Shown here piece after piece: positions 17,809 to 26,330 of a stretch of DNA of 64,000 nucleotides. Under the pieces are notes generated by a model. The model worked only from the letters and a program-made list of their open reading frames with translations, was not told the origin of the DNA and did no database searches. Both the position numbers and the translations under genes were made by a program. Position 1 is the stretch's first letter. Each line of letters starts with the position of its first letter. The stretch is from Anabaena sphaerica FACHB-251. GTDB taxonomy: Bacteria; Cyanobacteriota; Cyanobacteriia; Cyanobacteriales; Nostocaceae. The stretch spans positions 50,933 to 114,932 of the forward strand of contig NZ_JACJQU010000019.1 of assembly GCF_014696825.1 (NCBI RefSeq), given 5' to 3'.

Positions 17809-18396
17809 TTAACTTTCTCCCCAAGTGCCGGTAAATACAAATGTATGTTGTGGTTTGCGTTGACGTGGTGCAAACTCACGTTGTTGGTATTGTTCAGGTA
17901 AGGTTTGGGGATCGCCTGGATAACCAACTGCGATCGCTGCTATTGGTTCATAGTTCTCTGGAATGTTGTACAGTTCTTGCGCCTTAGCTAGATCAAATCC
18001 TCCCATCTGATGAACAAATAAACCCAAGGAGGTAGCCTGAGTGGTGAGACTGCAAACCGCTGCTCCGGCATCATAAAAAGCATGACGGTTTGGGTTGCCA
18101 TTCTTCTCAAAATTAAGCTTGGCTACCGATATCATCAGCACCGGCGCATTTTTTGCCCATACTTGATTTGCTTCTACCAGACAACTTAGCAACTTGCTAA
18201 ATTCTTGGGGATTTTCCTGAGTGGCAACAATAAAATACCAGGGTTGCTCATTGTAACAAGATGCTGTCCAACGAGCAGCTTCTAACAAACTGCAAAGTGT
18301 TTCTGCTGTAATGGATTTGTTGGAAAATGCTAAAGGACTCCAACGTTGTTGCAATAAGGGATGGATTGGATATTGAGAATTAGCTGGTTTTTCCAT
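17809..18396 (-). CDS. nitroreductase family flavoprotein
   Basis: The product of about 196 aa has the FMN-binding nitroreductase pattern: RWSPLAFSNKSI at the start, AARWTASCYNEQPWYFIVAT, then AGAAVCSLTTQATSLGLFVHQMGGFD and AIAVGYPGD. Enzymes of this family reduce nitro compounds, quinones or flavins with NAD(P)H. ATG at 18396 (MEKPANSQYP) is the likely start. A longer frame begins with TTG inside the upstream PstS-like gene and is unlikely. It is sandwiched between the two PstS-like paralogues on the same strand, 31 bp after the second one, so it probably shares their transcript. Confidence 0.88.
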   Translation of the reverse strand: MEKPANSQYPIHPLLQQRWSPLAFSNKSITAETLCSLLEAARWTASCYNEQPWYFIVATQENPQEFSKLLSCLVEANQVWAKNAPVLMISVAKLNFEKNGNPNRHAFYDAGAAVCSLTTQATSLGLFVHQMGGFDLAKAQELYNIPENYEPIAAIAVGYPGDPQTLPEQYQQREFAPRQRKPQHTFVFTGTWGES

Positions 18397-18427
18397 GATT
18401 GTTTTGAGTGAGGTGTGATTAACTAAA

Positions 18428-19501
18428 CTATTTAATTCTAATAAATCCTGCTTTTTCAATTAATTCTTGACCTTGAGATGTTAATAACCAATTTGCATAA
18501 GCTTCTCCTGCTTGTTGATCTGTTTGACTATTTTGTTTAACAATCACAAATAAATTGCGAGTGATGGGATAATTACCATTGCGTAAATCTTCGACATTCA
18601 ACTGATTAAGCTTGATGGGACATTCAGATGTCGGTACATAAGGTTGTTGATATGGTGCTATAAATTCTCCTTTTTTACGCCCTACTGGTAAGGATTTAAT
18701 AGTACATTGGGGGACGATTTCTGGGGCAGAAGCGTAATAAATTCCTCCTGGTGTTGTGGCTATTTTTCTGATGGCTTCTGTTGTTGTCCCCATGTAAATA
18801 ACGTTCTTGCCAAAGTTTTCTTTATTGAGGACGTTTTCTACAAAGAATTCTACTGTACCACCAGATTCTTGAGTACGAGATAGGGCTTGAATTGGCAAAT
18901 CTACACCACCTACATCTTTCCAGTTGGTAATTTTCCCTGTGTAAATATCTTTGACTTGAGCAACAGTTAAGCCTGGGATATTGAGTTGAGGGTTAACAGC
19001 GATCGCTATGCCATCAATTGCTACAGGAATTTCTTTGAGACTAAATCCTTTTTGTTGAGCTTTTACATTTTCTTCGGCTTTAATTGAGCGAGAAGATTGA
19101 GAAAAAGCTAGTTGATTATTTATCAACATCTTAATTCCTGTTCCTGAACCTGGTTTGTCATTGATGGGTTGAGTGTAACGTAAACCAAACTGAGGGCAAA
19201 TGTTTAATAATACTGAATCGACATCTTTTCTAATTGGTGCCCAGGTTGTGCTGCCACCATAACTAAAGATTCCCTGTGGTAAATTGGGTACGTTACAATT
19301 ATTGTTTGGGGAATTGTTGGAATTGATTAAGTTATTACTGGGATTGCCAGCATTAGAATTACTAGAAGTAGGTGTATTACTAACTTGACTTTTATTAATG
19401 TTTGCCCAACGTTCCATTAAAAACCATAGTCCTCCAAAAATTAAAGTAATAGTAGTTATCAGAGACAAAAAAATTACCAGAGTTTCTTTTTTTTGAGACA
19501 T
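18428..19501 (-). CDS. PstS-like substrate-binding protein, membrane anchored (copy 2)
   Basis: The 357-aa paralogue of the protein encoded at 16583-17644 has the same architecture. An N-terminal helix is followed by an Asn/Ser-rich linker (about 40-65) and a PstS-type domain with FSYGGSTTWAP, GSGTGIKMLINNQLAFSQSSR, IYTGKITNWKDVGG and SGGTVEFFV. Its gene lies 31 bp downstream of the Ser/Thr kinase gene, suggesting one transcript. Conservation of both copies on either side of a nitroreductase suggests a local duplication that later received or retained that gene. Confidence 0.87.
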   Translation of the reverse strand: MSQKKETLVIFLSLITTITLIFGGLWFLMERWANINKSQVSNTPTSSNSNAGNPSNNLINSNNSPNNNCNVPNLPQGIFSYGGSTTWAPIRKDVDSVLLNICPQFGLRYTQPINDKPGSGTGIKMLINNQLAFSQSSRSIKAEENVKAQQKGFSLKEIPVAIDGIAIAVNPQLNIPGLTVAQVKDIYTGKITNWKDVGGVDLPIQALSRTQESGGTVEFFVENVLNKENFGKNVIYMGTTTEAIRKIATTPGGIYYASAPEIVPQCTIKSLPVGRKKGEFIAPYQQPYVPTSECPIKLNQLNVEDLRNGNYPITRNLFVIVKQNSQTDQQAGEAYANWLLTSQGQELIEKAGFIRIK

Positions 19502-19532
19502 AAATTAATTTTTCACTTTTACTGAATGCTTG

Positions 19533-20930
19533 TTAAATAATTGAAGATATCAATTTATAAATCAGACGAAATATAGTTGTTACTGCAATGGCAATTAAGG
19601 CAGAAGTAACTGCAAAAATAAGCACTTGCTGCATGACAATACCACTTCGTAAAAAGGGGATTATAAATATAATTGCAAAACTAATTGTGGGGATAATTAA
19701 TAAGTCAAATTTTTCTAACCAGCGTTTGGTTTGAGCAAAAATTAAACCACTCAAAATCACAACAGAAATAGCCAAAGTGATGATGGGATTTTTGACTAAG
19801 CTCAAAAGAGCGATCGCTATTAATGCCCCTTCAAACCCACTAAAAGCAGCCCCAGCTAGTAATTCCCATGTAGCAAACGCTGATTGTATTGGAATTGGTT
19901 TTTGTGGTGGTTTTTGTCCTTGTGGTTTTGGTGGATGTGCTTGTTTTTGTGGTGGTAATGCTGTGGGAAGAATTGTGGGAGGTGGTGGAGAAAGGGCTTC
20001 TAGAACTTCTGCGGCTGACTGAAAGCGTTGACTAGCAGCAGGTAGCAGCATTTTGTCTAAAATATCAGCTAGTCTGTCGTTGATAGTGGCTTGTGTTCGC
20101 CATTGCCACTGATTGCTATAAGCATCAAATAGTTTATTTGCTTCTTTTCCTGTTATTAAAGTAATTAGAGTAACAGCTAAAGCGTATAAATCAGTAGATG
20201 GAAATACTTGACCTCCTGACATTTGTTCTGGGGGTGCAAATCCCATAGAATAAATTCCCGTGGAAGCAGTAGAACCACCAGGGGCATTAGTCACTTGTTT
20301 GACTGCACCAAAATCTAAAAGGAATAGTCTACCATCCCGACGACGCATGATATTAGAAGGTTTAATATCTCTGTGAATAATGCCTCTGTCGTGGATAAAA
20401 GTGAGAACTGGCAGAATTTCTGTGAGTATTTGTGTTACTCCGACTTCCGAAAATTTGCCCTCTTGGACTAATTCTTCTTCTAAATTCTGTCCATCAATAT
20501 ATTCTTGGACAAGATAAAAAAATTGCTCTTTTTCTCCTAGTTGTAAACTTTGAACCGTGACAGGGAAGAAAGCAAATAAGTCAGGAATTTGCTCATGTTC
20601 ATTACCTATCTGAGCTAAAACTTCTGCTTCTCGTTCAAATAGGTTTTGTGCTAATTGAAGTTGATCTGCGGTGAGATTTCCTGCTGGTTGAAATTGCTTA
20701 ACTACACATTTTCGCATTCCGGGTATGCGGCGATCGCTTGCCAAAAATGCAGCACCAAAGCCTCCTCTACCCAGGAGTTTAGTGGGTACATATCGACCAT
20801 CTAATAGTAACGGCATACCGCAACTAGTGCAGTATTTTTGCTGAGTTGTTTTTAACGTTGTAACGTCATCTAAATCTGCAAAATGGTTTTTTGGACGAGC
20901 GCAACGTGGACGAGTGCAGTAAACTTCCAT
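19533..20930 (-). CDS. Ser/Thr protein kinase with N-terminal Cys motif and C-terminal membrane helices
   Basis: The 465-aa product begins with a CTRPRC...CTSCG four-cysteine segment (residues 5-37) seen in cyanobacterial Hanks-type kinases, probably metal binding. The kinase domain is complete: GRGGFGAAF, VVKQF (Lys 78), HRDIKPSN (Asp 188) and LLDFGAVK (Asp 206). A proline/glutamine-rich linker follows near residue 320. About four hydrophobic helices then fill the last 120 residues, so the kinase domain should face the cytosol from the inner membrane. It is first in a likely operon with two PstS-like proteins and a nitroreductase. Confidence 0.92.
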   Translation of the reverse strand: MEVYCTRPRCARPKNHFADLDDVTTLKTTQQKYCTSCGMPLLLDGRYVPTKLLGRGGFGAAFLASDRRIPGMRKCVVKQFQPAGNLTADQLQLAQNLFEREAEVLAQIGNEHEQIPDLFAFFPVTVQSLQLGEKEQFFYLVQEYIDGQNLEEELVQEGKFSEVGVTQILTEILPVLTFIHDRGIIHRDIKPSNIMRRRDGRLFLLDFGAVKQVTNAPGGSTASTGIYSMGFAPPEQMSGGQVFPSTDLYALAVTLITLITGKEANKLFDAYSNQWQWRTQATINDRLADILDKMLLPAASQRFQSAAEVLEALSPPPPTILPTALPPQKQAHPPKPQGQKPPQKPIPIQSAFATWELLAGAAFSGFEGALIAIALLSLVKNPIITLAISVVILSGLIFAQTKRWLEKFDLLIIPTISFAIIFIIPFLRSGIVMQQVLIFAVTSALIAIAVTTIFRLIYKLISSII

Positions 20931-20938
20931 GTTAGTTA

Positions 20939-20980
20939 TTGGTCATTAGTCATCAGTCATTAGTCATTAGTCATTAGCTA
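20939..20980. repeat. AGTCATT heptamer tandem repeat
   Basis: About five near-perfect copies of the 7-bp unit AGTCATT lie directly upstream of the kinase start. They occupy the place where its promoter or leader would be expected. This belongs to the cyanobacterial short tandem heptamer type. Confidence 0.7.
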
Positions 20981-21020
20981 TCTACTTTTGACTAATGACG
21001 CTTGACTACTGACAAAATGT

Positions 21021-22040
21021 TTAGTTTGGGTCAGATGAGTTGGCCGTTGCTGTATCTATATCTAATGTAGTTACCACTAGATTCTTTTGTGATAATTTTA
21101 ACGTGTCTCCATCCCATCCAGGGGTAGCAAACTGGGGTAAAATTTCCTGACTAAAGGCTTCTGCGGCTTTGGATCTATAGCGATTGGGATTAACAATCAG
21201 CCAAAGAGTTCGCTTGACGACTACACCTTCAATGGGGGTACAGTGCAGCACACCCATTTGTAATTCTTTAGCGATCGCTGAGGTGGAGACAAAAGCAGCC
21301 CCCAAACCAGATTGCACAGCATTTTTAATTGCTTCAATGGAATTTAGTTCCATTTCAAATTTAAAACGTCTAGTATCAATTTCACAGCGTGCTAGTACTT
21401 GATCAATGACTTTGCGGATAGTAGATTGGGAGTCAAGAGCAATGAATTGTAATTTATATAGGTCTTCTTTTTGAATGGTGTCGAGTTTGGCAAACGGATG
21501 GAATGTAGGTAAAATCAGAGCCAGTTCATCTTCAGCGTAAGGAACAATTTCCAAAGATTCTGCCAATTCACCGGGAATTTCACCACCAATAATAGCTAAA
21601 TCAACTTGTCCGTTAGCCACACTCCAAGCCGTGCGACGGGTAGAGTGGACGTGTAATTGTACTGCCACATCGGGATATTTTTGTCGAAACATCCCAATCA
21701 TGCGCGGTAAAAGATAAGTGCCGGTAGTTTGAGAAGCTCCGACAATTAAAGTACCACCTTGAAGATTTTGTAAATCCTCAATAGCGCGGCAGGTTTCTTG
21801 ACACAGACTGAGAATTTTTTCACCGTAGCTCAGGAGTAGATGCCCTGCTTCGGTTAATTGAGCGCGTCGTCCTCCCCTGTCAAATAAGGGGACATCCAGC
21901 TGGCGTTCTAGGTTTTGGACTTGTAAACTTACAGCTGGTTGGGAGACGTAAAGACTATCAGCGGCGCGTTTGAAGCTCCCTTCTGCGGCGATCGCTTTGA
22001 GAATGCGTAACTGATCTAAAGTGAAAGGAAGGTCAGACAT
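21021..22040 (-). CDS. rbcR: LysR-type regulator, RbcR-like
   Basis: The product of about 339 aa has an N-terminal helix-turn-helix ([40 protein letters not shown]) and a LysR effector domain ([23 protein letters not shown]...). The closest match I recognise is RbcR (Ycf30), the regulator of carbon-fixation genes in cyanobacteria and red plastids. The location next to the NnrU-like, thioredoxin-like and ndhF genes supports this. ATG at 22040 is used; the frame extends to TTG. Distinction from NdhR or CmpR is not certain without alignment. It is divergent from the NnrU-like gene. Confidence 0.85.
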   Translation of the reverse strand: MSDLPFTLDQLRILKAIAAEGSFKRAADSLYVSQPAVSLQVQNLERQLDVPLFDRGGRRAQLTEAGHLLLSYGEKILSLCQETCRAIEDLQNLQGGTLIVGASQTTGTYLLPRMIGMFRQKYPDVAVQLHVHSTRRTAWSVANGQVDLAIIGGEIPGELAESLEIVPYAEDELALILPTFHPFAKLDTIQKEDLYKLQFIALDSQSTIRKVIDQVLARCEIDTRRFKFEMELNSIEAIKNAVQSGLGAAFVSTSAIAKELQMGVLHCTPIEGVVVKRTLWLIVNPNRYRSKAAEAFSQEILPQFATPGWDGDTLKLSQKNLVVTTLDIDTATANSSDPN

Positions 22041-22282
22041 AAGGCTCAAACCACAAACTTTGAAAGGAGCGGATTTGGCAATAAATCAGAGTGGATAGCT
22101 TTGTAGCTAGGCATGATTTATGACATTGTTAACATTTTGAAGGCTTGATACGAAAAAGACATTACCACAACATCTTGACAAAAATCCTCTTGTGTATAAT
22201 CTGTTAAAGGTCAAGATGCTTACCAATAGTACCTTCTTTCATTGGGAATTTTGAATTTTTAATCTGGAATTGAGTTGTGTCT

Positions 22283-22999
22283 ATGATGACAAATCCTTGG
22301 TTTACCTCCAGTCATTTTGTGATCCTGGGGTTACAATTAGCTTTTGCGATTGCCCACAGCGGAGGCGCTGCTTTGCGTCCTTGGGCAGAAAAATTCATCG
22401 GACCAAGGCTTTATCGCATTCTGTTTGCATTAGTTAGCTTACCCTTAGCGGTGATATTAATTACTTACTTTTTTAACCACCGCTATGATGGCTGGCAACT
22501 TTGGCAGGTGCAAGGCATACCGGGAGTAAAACCAGTAGTTTGGGTACTATCAGCGATTTCGTTTTTATTTTTATATCCTGCTACCTTCAATCTACTAGAA
22601 ATTGCGGCTATTCAAAAGCCCCAAGTCCATCTTTATGAGACAGGAATTATGCGTATAACCCGCCATCCGCAAATGGTGGGGCAAGTGATTTGGTGTGTTG
22701 CCCATACCCTATGGCTAGGTACTACCTTTACTTTTGTCACATCAATGGGTTTAATACTACACCACTTATTTGGGGTTTGGCATGGCGATCGCCGTTTAAG
22801 CAATCGCTATGGAGAAGCTTTTGCAGCCGTCAAACAGCGAACTTCAATTATTCCCTTTAAAGCAATTCTTGATGGTCGTCAATCTATCCAATGGCAGGAA
22901 TTTTTTCGTCCTGCTTACTTAGGAGTTGCCATTTTTGTAGCCTTGCTTTGGTGGTCTCACCCCCTGTTAATCGTAGCAACTAGTAGGATAATATGGTAG
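22283..22999 (+). CDS. NnrU family membrane protein, Z-ISO-like
   Basis: The product of about 238 aa has roughly five to six membrane helices and the NnrU signature (GIMRITRHPQMVGQVIWCVAH, with H-L-L-F-G-V-W-H-G-D further on). The family includes the plant 15-cis-zeta-carotene isomerase Z-ISO, a haem-dependent enzyme of carotenoid synthesis, and bacterial NnrU. In cyanobacteria a carotenoid or haem-linked role is inferred, not shown. Conserved His residues sit in the two motifs. ATG at 22283 or 22286 is the start; the track GTG is less likely. It is divergent from rbcR. Confidence 0.83.
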   Translation: MMTNPWFTSSHFVILGLQLAFAIAHSGGAALRPWAEKFIGPRLYRILFALVSLPLAVILITYFFNHRYDGWQLWQVQGIPGVKPVVWVLSAISFLFLYPATFNLLEIAAIQKPQVHLYETGIMRITRHPQMVGQVIWCVAHTLWLGTTFTFVTSMGLILHHLFGVWHGDRRLSNRYGEAFAAVKQRTSIIPFKAILDGRQSIQWQEFFRPAYLGVAIFVALLWWSHPLLIVATSRIIW

Positions 23000-23089
23000 T
23001 TTTAAGTGATCCCCAAGATAAACATAAAATATCAATCTCATCAAAATTGCCACTTATCAATTACCACCAAATCAAGGTAGGATGAATTC

Positions 23090-23237
23090 AAATAGCTGTC
23101 AGTGAGGGTTTCCTCAGTCGGTTTGAGATTTAGTATTGGTATTTGCTGATCGATTGACTTTCTTGGGGAGGAAACGGCAATCAGAAGTTGAACATTAAAA
23201 AAAAGCTACCGTGAATTTTATCACGCTGGCTTTTTTG
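23090..23237 (+). ncRNA. candidate small RNA ending in an intrinsic terminator
   Basis: The 320-bp gap between the NnrU-like and thioredoxin-like genes has a hairpin with stem GATTG/CAATC around a GGGGAGGAAACGG loop (about 23150-23183). A strong terminator follows (AAAAAGCTACCGTGA paired with TCACGCTGGCTTTTTT, about 23200-23237). The terminator is 200 bp past the upstream stop and 86 bp before the next start, which fits a separate short transcript better than a plain mRNA end. No clear promoter was found. Confidence 0.4.
23200..23237 (+). terminator. intrinsic terminator before thioredoxin-like gene
   Basis: The inverted repeat AAAAAGC-TA-CCGTGA and TCACG-CTG-GCTTTTTT closes a short AT loop and ends in six T residues on the plus strand. 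This is the canonical form of a rho-independent terminator. Confidence 0.65.
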
Positions 23238-23322
23238 TCAGAGACACCATAAGAAACTGACTTGCCAATCCCTGCTACTGGTAGTTACTTTGATATAAAA
23301 ACCTTATAATTCAAGAGGCGTC

Positions 23323-23709
23323 ATGGTGTTGTCGGTAAGTGAGCGGACATTTACTCAAGAAGTTTTAGAATCTCCAATTCCTGTATTAGTTAATTTTGAG
23401 GCTCCTTGGTGTGGCTTGTGTCGCATCATCCACCCGCTGTTGCTGCAATTTCAAGCTCAATGCGGTGACGAAATTAAACTTGTGGGGGTTAACGCCGACC
23501 AAAATTTCAAGCTATCTACCACCTATAGACTTAAATCACTACCGACTTTACTGTTGATTGAAAAAGGACTGGTTCGACAGCGCCTGGAATGTTTTCGCAG
23601 TAGAGACGATTTACGTCTGGCCTTAGAAGAAATTAAACTCAGCTACATTAGCAGCCCTAAAACCTACAATATACCAACAACAGCCGACTTGGAGTGTCAA
23701 TCAGCGTAA
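23323..23709 (+). CDS. thioredoxin-like protein with CGLC active site
   Basis: The 128-aa product has the thioredoxin fold: VLVNFEAPWCGLCRIIHPLL, then VGVNADQNFKLSTTYRLKSLPTLLLIEKG with the cis-Pro. Active-site cysteines are 30 and 33. The classic CGPC reads CGLC, which should change the redox potential and partner choice. A C-terminal extension of about 25 residues follows the normal domain end. ATG at 23323 has GAGG close upstream (GAGGCGTCATG). It lies between the NnrU-like gene and ndhF on the same strand and is followed by its own terminator, so it is probably transcribed separately from ndhF. Confidence 0.87.
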   Translation: MVLSVSERTFTQEVLESPIPVLVNFEAPWCGLCRIIHPLLLQFQAQCGDEIKLVGVNADQNFKLSTTYRLKSLPTLLLIEKGLVRQRLECFRSRDDLRLALEEIKLSYISSPKTYNIPTTADLECQSA

Positions 23710-23711
23710 TT

Positions 23712-23815
23712 GGAGGCAGGGGGCAGCGAGCAGGGGAGGAAAGGCAAGCAGGGGAGGCACGAGATTATGTTCCTCCGCTTCCCCCATCTCCCCAGTCCCC
23801 AGTCCCCAAATATAA
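23712..23815. repeat. GGCAGGG / CCCCAGT low-complexity repeat
   Basis: Degenerate heptamer DNA (GGAGGCAGGGGGCAGC on the left, CCCCAGTCCCCAGTCCCC on the right) fills the start of the gap between the thioredoxin-like gene and ndhF. The two ends are complementary enough to form a long imperfect hairpin. Confidence 0.6.
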
Positions 23816-23828
23816 AACCATGCTTAAC

Positions 23829-23861
23829 ACCCCACCCAAAGCTGATTGAGTGGGGTATTTT
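23829..23861 (+). terminator. hairpin terminator after thioredoxin-like gene
   Basis: ACCCCAC (23829-23835) pairs with GTGGGGT (23850-23856), followed by ATTTT. It lies between the thioredoxin-like gene and ndhF and is consistent with transcription ending there. Confidence 0.65.
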
Positions 23862-23978
23862 ATCCTCAAGGGTGTGTGTCACAATTATTAACAGTTCCGA
23901 CCTGGACAGTTAGCTGTGGAAGAATTTACTACAGCACTGTCCTCAATTTGTCAAGAATTTTAAAAGTAGGCGTCAGTG

Positions 23979-26066
23979 ATGGAAGTAATCTATCAGTATG
24001 CCTGGCTGATTCCAGTGTTACCTCTTTTAGGAGCAATGCTGGTCGGTCTAGGGCTAATCTCGATAAATCAGGTGACAAACCGCCTGCGACAGCTTAACGC
24101 TGTGGTAATTATCTCCCTGATGGGAGCAGCTATGGGGCTGTCGTTGGCCTTGCTGTGGAGTCAATATCAAGGCCATGCGCCTTATCTCCGTACCTTAGAA
24201 TGGGCATCAGCAGGTAATTTTCATCTGACGATGGGCTACACTATCGACCACCTAACAGCCCTGATGTTGGTGATTGTGACAACGGTAGCCTTCCTAGTCA
24301 TGATTTACACTGATGGCTACATGGCGCATGACCCTGGTTACGTGCGGTTTTACGCCTATCTCAGCTTATTCGGCTCTTCAATGTTAGGTTTGGTGGTCAG
24401 TCCCAACCTGGTACAAATTTATATCTTCTGGGAATTAGTAGGGATGTGTTCCTACCTCCTAGTGGGCTTTTGGTACGATCGCAAAGCAGCAGCAGATGCT
24501 TGTCAAAAGGCATTTGTAACTAACCGGGTGGGTGACTTTGGTCTACTCCTGGGCATTCTGGGGCTATTTTGGGCAACAGGCAGCTTTGATTTCATGATTA
24601 TGGGCGATCGCTTATCTGAACTCGTAGAATCAGGTTCTATTAGCAATTTCCTCGCCATCGTCTTAGCAATTTTAGTTTTCCTCGGTCCAGTTGCCAAATC
24701 TGCCCAATTTCCCCTCCACGTCTGGCTACCAGATGCAATGGAAGGTCCTACCCCCATTTCTGCCCTCATCCATGCGGCAACAATGGTGGCAGCGGGTGTA
24801 TTCCTAATTGCGCGGATGTACCCAGTGTTTGAACACGTTCCCGCAGCTATGAACGTGATCGCCTTCACAGGGGCATTTACAGCATTTTTGGGCGCGACTA
24901 TCGCTATTACCCAAAACGACATCAAAAAGGGCTTGGCTTACTCCACCATTTCCCAACTCGGTTACATGGTGATGGCTATGGGAGTAGGCGCTTACAGTGC
25001 GGGATTATTCCACCTGATGACCCACGCCTATTTTAAGGCGATGCTATTCCTGGGTTCAGGCTCGGTAATTCACGGTATGGAAGGCGTGGTTGGCCATGAT
25101 GCTGTATTAGCACAGGATATGCGCTTAATGGGTGGACTGCGGAAATATATGCCTGCCACCGGTATCACTTTCTTAATTGGTTGTTTGGCAATTTCCGGAA
25201 TTCCTCCCTTTGCTGGTTTTTGGTCAAAAGATGAAATTCTCGGTGCGGCTTTTGCAGCTAACCCCCTGCTGTGGTTCATTGGTTGGGTGACTGCTGGGAT
25301 TACCGCTTTTTATATGTTTAGAATGTATTTCTCGACATTTGAAGGCAAATTCCGGGGTAATGATGAGAAAATCAAAACCCAACTCAAGAATGCTGCGGCT
25401 GCTGCGGCTGAAAAATTAGGTGCTGTGGAATTAGCGCCTAACTTTGGTCCTGGGGCGATGAAAAAAGGCGAACTGGATAGTCACTCTCACGACTCCCACG
25501 GACATCACAGCACTTCTCCTCATGAGTCTCCTTGGACAATGACTCTACCGTTGTTGGTGTTGGCTATCCCTTCGATGTTAATTGGTTTGATAGGTACTCC
25601 CTACGCCAATTATTTTGAGCAGTTCATCTTTTCTCCTAACGAAAATTTGGCTGAAGTAATGGAAAAGGCTGCGGAATTTGACCCCCATGAGTTTTACATT
25701 ATGGCGGGTAGTTCTATTGCTATTTCTGTTGTGGGTATTACTTTGGCGGTGCTGATGTATTTAGCCCGGAAAATTGACCCCGCTGCGATCGCATCCAAAA
25801 TCAAACCACTGTATGAATTATCGTTGAACAAGTGGTATTTTGACGATATTTATCATCGTGTGTTTGTGCTTGGTTTGCGTCGTGTGGCTAGACAAGTGAT
25901 GGAAGTTGATTTCCGTGTTGTTGACGGTGCGGTTAATTTAACTGGTTTCTTTACTTTGGTTAGTGGTGAAGGTCTGAAATACCTGGAAAGCGGTCGGGTT
26001 CAATTCTATGCTCTGATCGTTTTTGGGGCTGTTTTGGGCTTGGTGATCGTTTTTGGTGTTACCTGA
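23979..26066 (+). CDS. ndhF: NAD(P)H-quinone oxidoreductase subunit 5 (NdhF)
   Basis: The product of about 695 aa is a proton-pumping antiporter-like subunit of thylakoid NDH-1. It is the NdhF1 type used in respiration and cyclic electron flow. Sequence features are many membrane helices, YSTISQLGYMVMAMGVG, HAATMVAAGVFLIARMYP, WLPDAMEGPTPISALIHA (conserved Lys/His proton channel region), LIGCLAISGIPPFAGFWSKDE and a C-terminal long amphipathic helix. A His-rich loop (SHSHDSHGHH, about residues 495-507) lies before the last helices. ATG at 23979 is chosen over the GTG one codon upstream. ndhD normally lies next; here it is 3 kb away. Confidence 0.95.
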   Translation: MEVIYQYAWLIPVLPLLGAMLVGLGLISINQVTNRLRQLNAVVIISLMGAAMGLSLALLWSQYQGHAPYLRTLEWASAGNFHLTMGYTIDHLTALMLVIVTTVAFLVMIYTDGYMAHDPGYVRFYAYLSLFGSSMLGLVVSPNLVQIYIFWELVGMCSYLLVGFWYDRKAAADACQKAFVTNRVGDFGLLLGILGLFWATGSFDFMIMGDRLSELVESGSISNFLAIVLAILVFLGPVAKSAQFPLHVWLPDAMEGPTPISALIHAATMVAAGVFLIARMYPVFEHVPAAMNVIAFTGAFTAFLGATIAITQNDIKKGLAYSTISQLGYMVMAMGVGAYSAGLFHLMTHAYFKAMLFLGSGSVIHGMEGVVGHDAVLAQDMRLMGGLRKYMPATGITFLIGCLAISGIPPFAGFWSKDEILGAAFAANPLLWFIGWVTAGITAFYMFRMYFSTFEGKFRGNDEKIKTQLKNAAAAAAEKLGAVELAPNFGPGAMKKGELDSHSHDSHGHHSTSPHESPWTMTLPLLVLAIPSMLIGLIGTPYANYFEQFIFSPNENLAEVMEKAAEFDPHEFYIMAGSSIAISVVGITLAVLMYLARKIDPAAIASKIKPLYELSLNKWYFDDIYHRVFVLGLRRVARQVMEVDFRVVDGAVNLTGFFTLVSGEGLKYLESGRVQFYALIVFGAVLGLVIVFGVT

Positions 26067-26106
26067 TTTTAATGGGGGCGGTTTGTCCGCCCCTGGATTG
26101 TTTTTT

Positions 26107-26220
26107 TGCACGCAGAGGCGCAGAGTCGCGGAGAGGATTTTTGTTTCGCGCAAAGGCGCAAAGTTATTGAACCACGAAGACGCGAAGGACACGAAGGAAG
26201 AAAGAAAGAAAGAAAGAAGA
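26107..26220. repeat. CGCAGAGG repeat and GAAA microsatellite
   Basis: CGCAGAGGCGCAGAGTCGCG, CGCAAAGGCGCAAAG and CGAAGACGCGAAGGACACGA units are followed by GAAA repeated four to five times (about 26200-26219). It marks the left junction of the DNA lying between ndhF and ndhD. A related fragment is at 4552. Confidence 0.65.
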
Positions 26221-26330
26221 TAGGATAGGTAATTTTGTATAGAGGTTGATTTGAGCTAGGATTTTTAGGTAAGGTATAAAAATATTTATTATTGCATCTA
26301 CTGTGTAGACACCCAATCCATCTATTATTG

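Noticed and set aside
18397..18459. Longer nitroreductase starting inside the PstS-like gene
   Set aside because: It would use TTG and overlap the upstream coding region; ATG 18396 precedes the family N-terminus.
24503..24925. 140-codon frame antisense to ndhF
   Set aside because: It is a shadow of the conserved membrane helices of ndhF; no start signal or resemblance to a known protein.
26292..26330. Longer N-terminus of the AbiJ-like protein (MHLLCRHPIHLLL)
   Set aside because: The extra residues look like random intergenic translation; ATG 26331 opens directly into the conserved domain.
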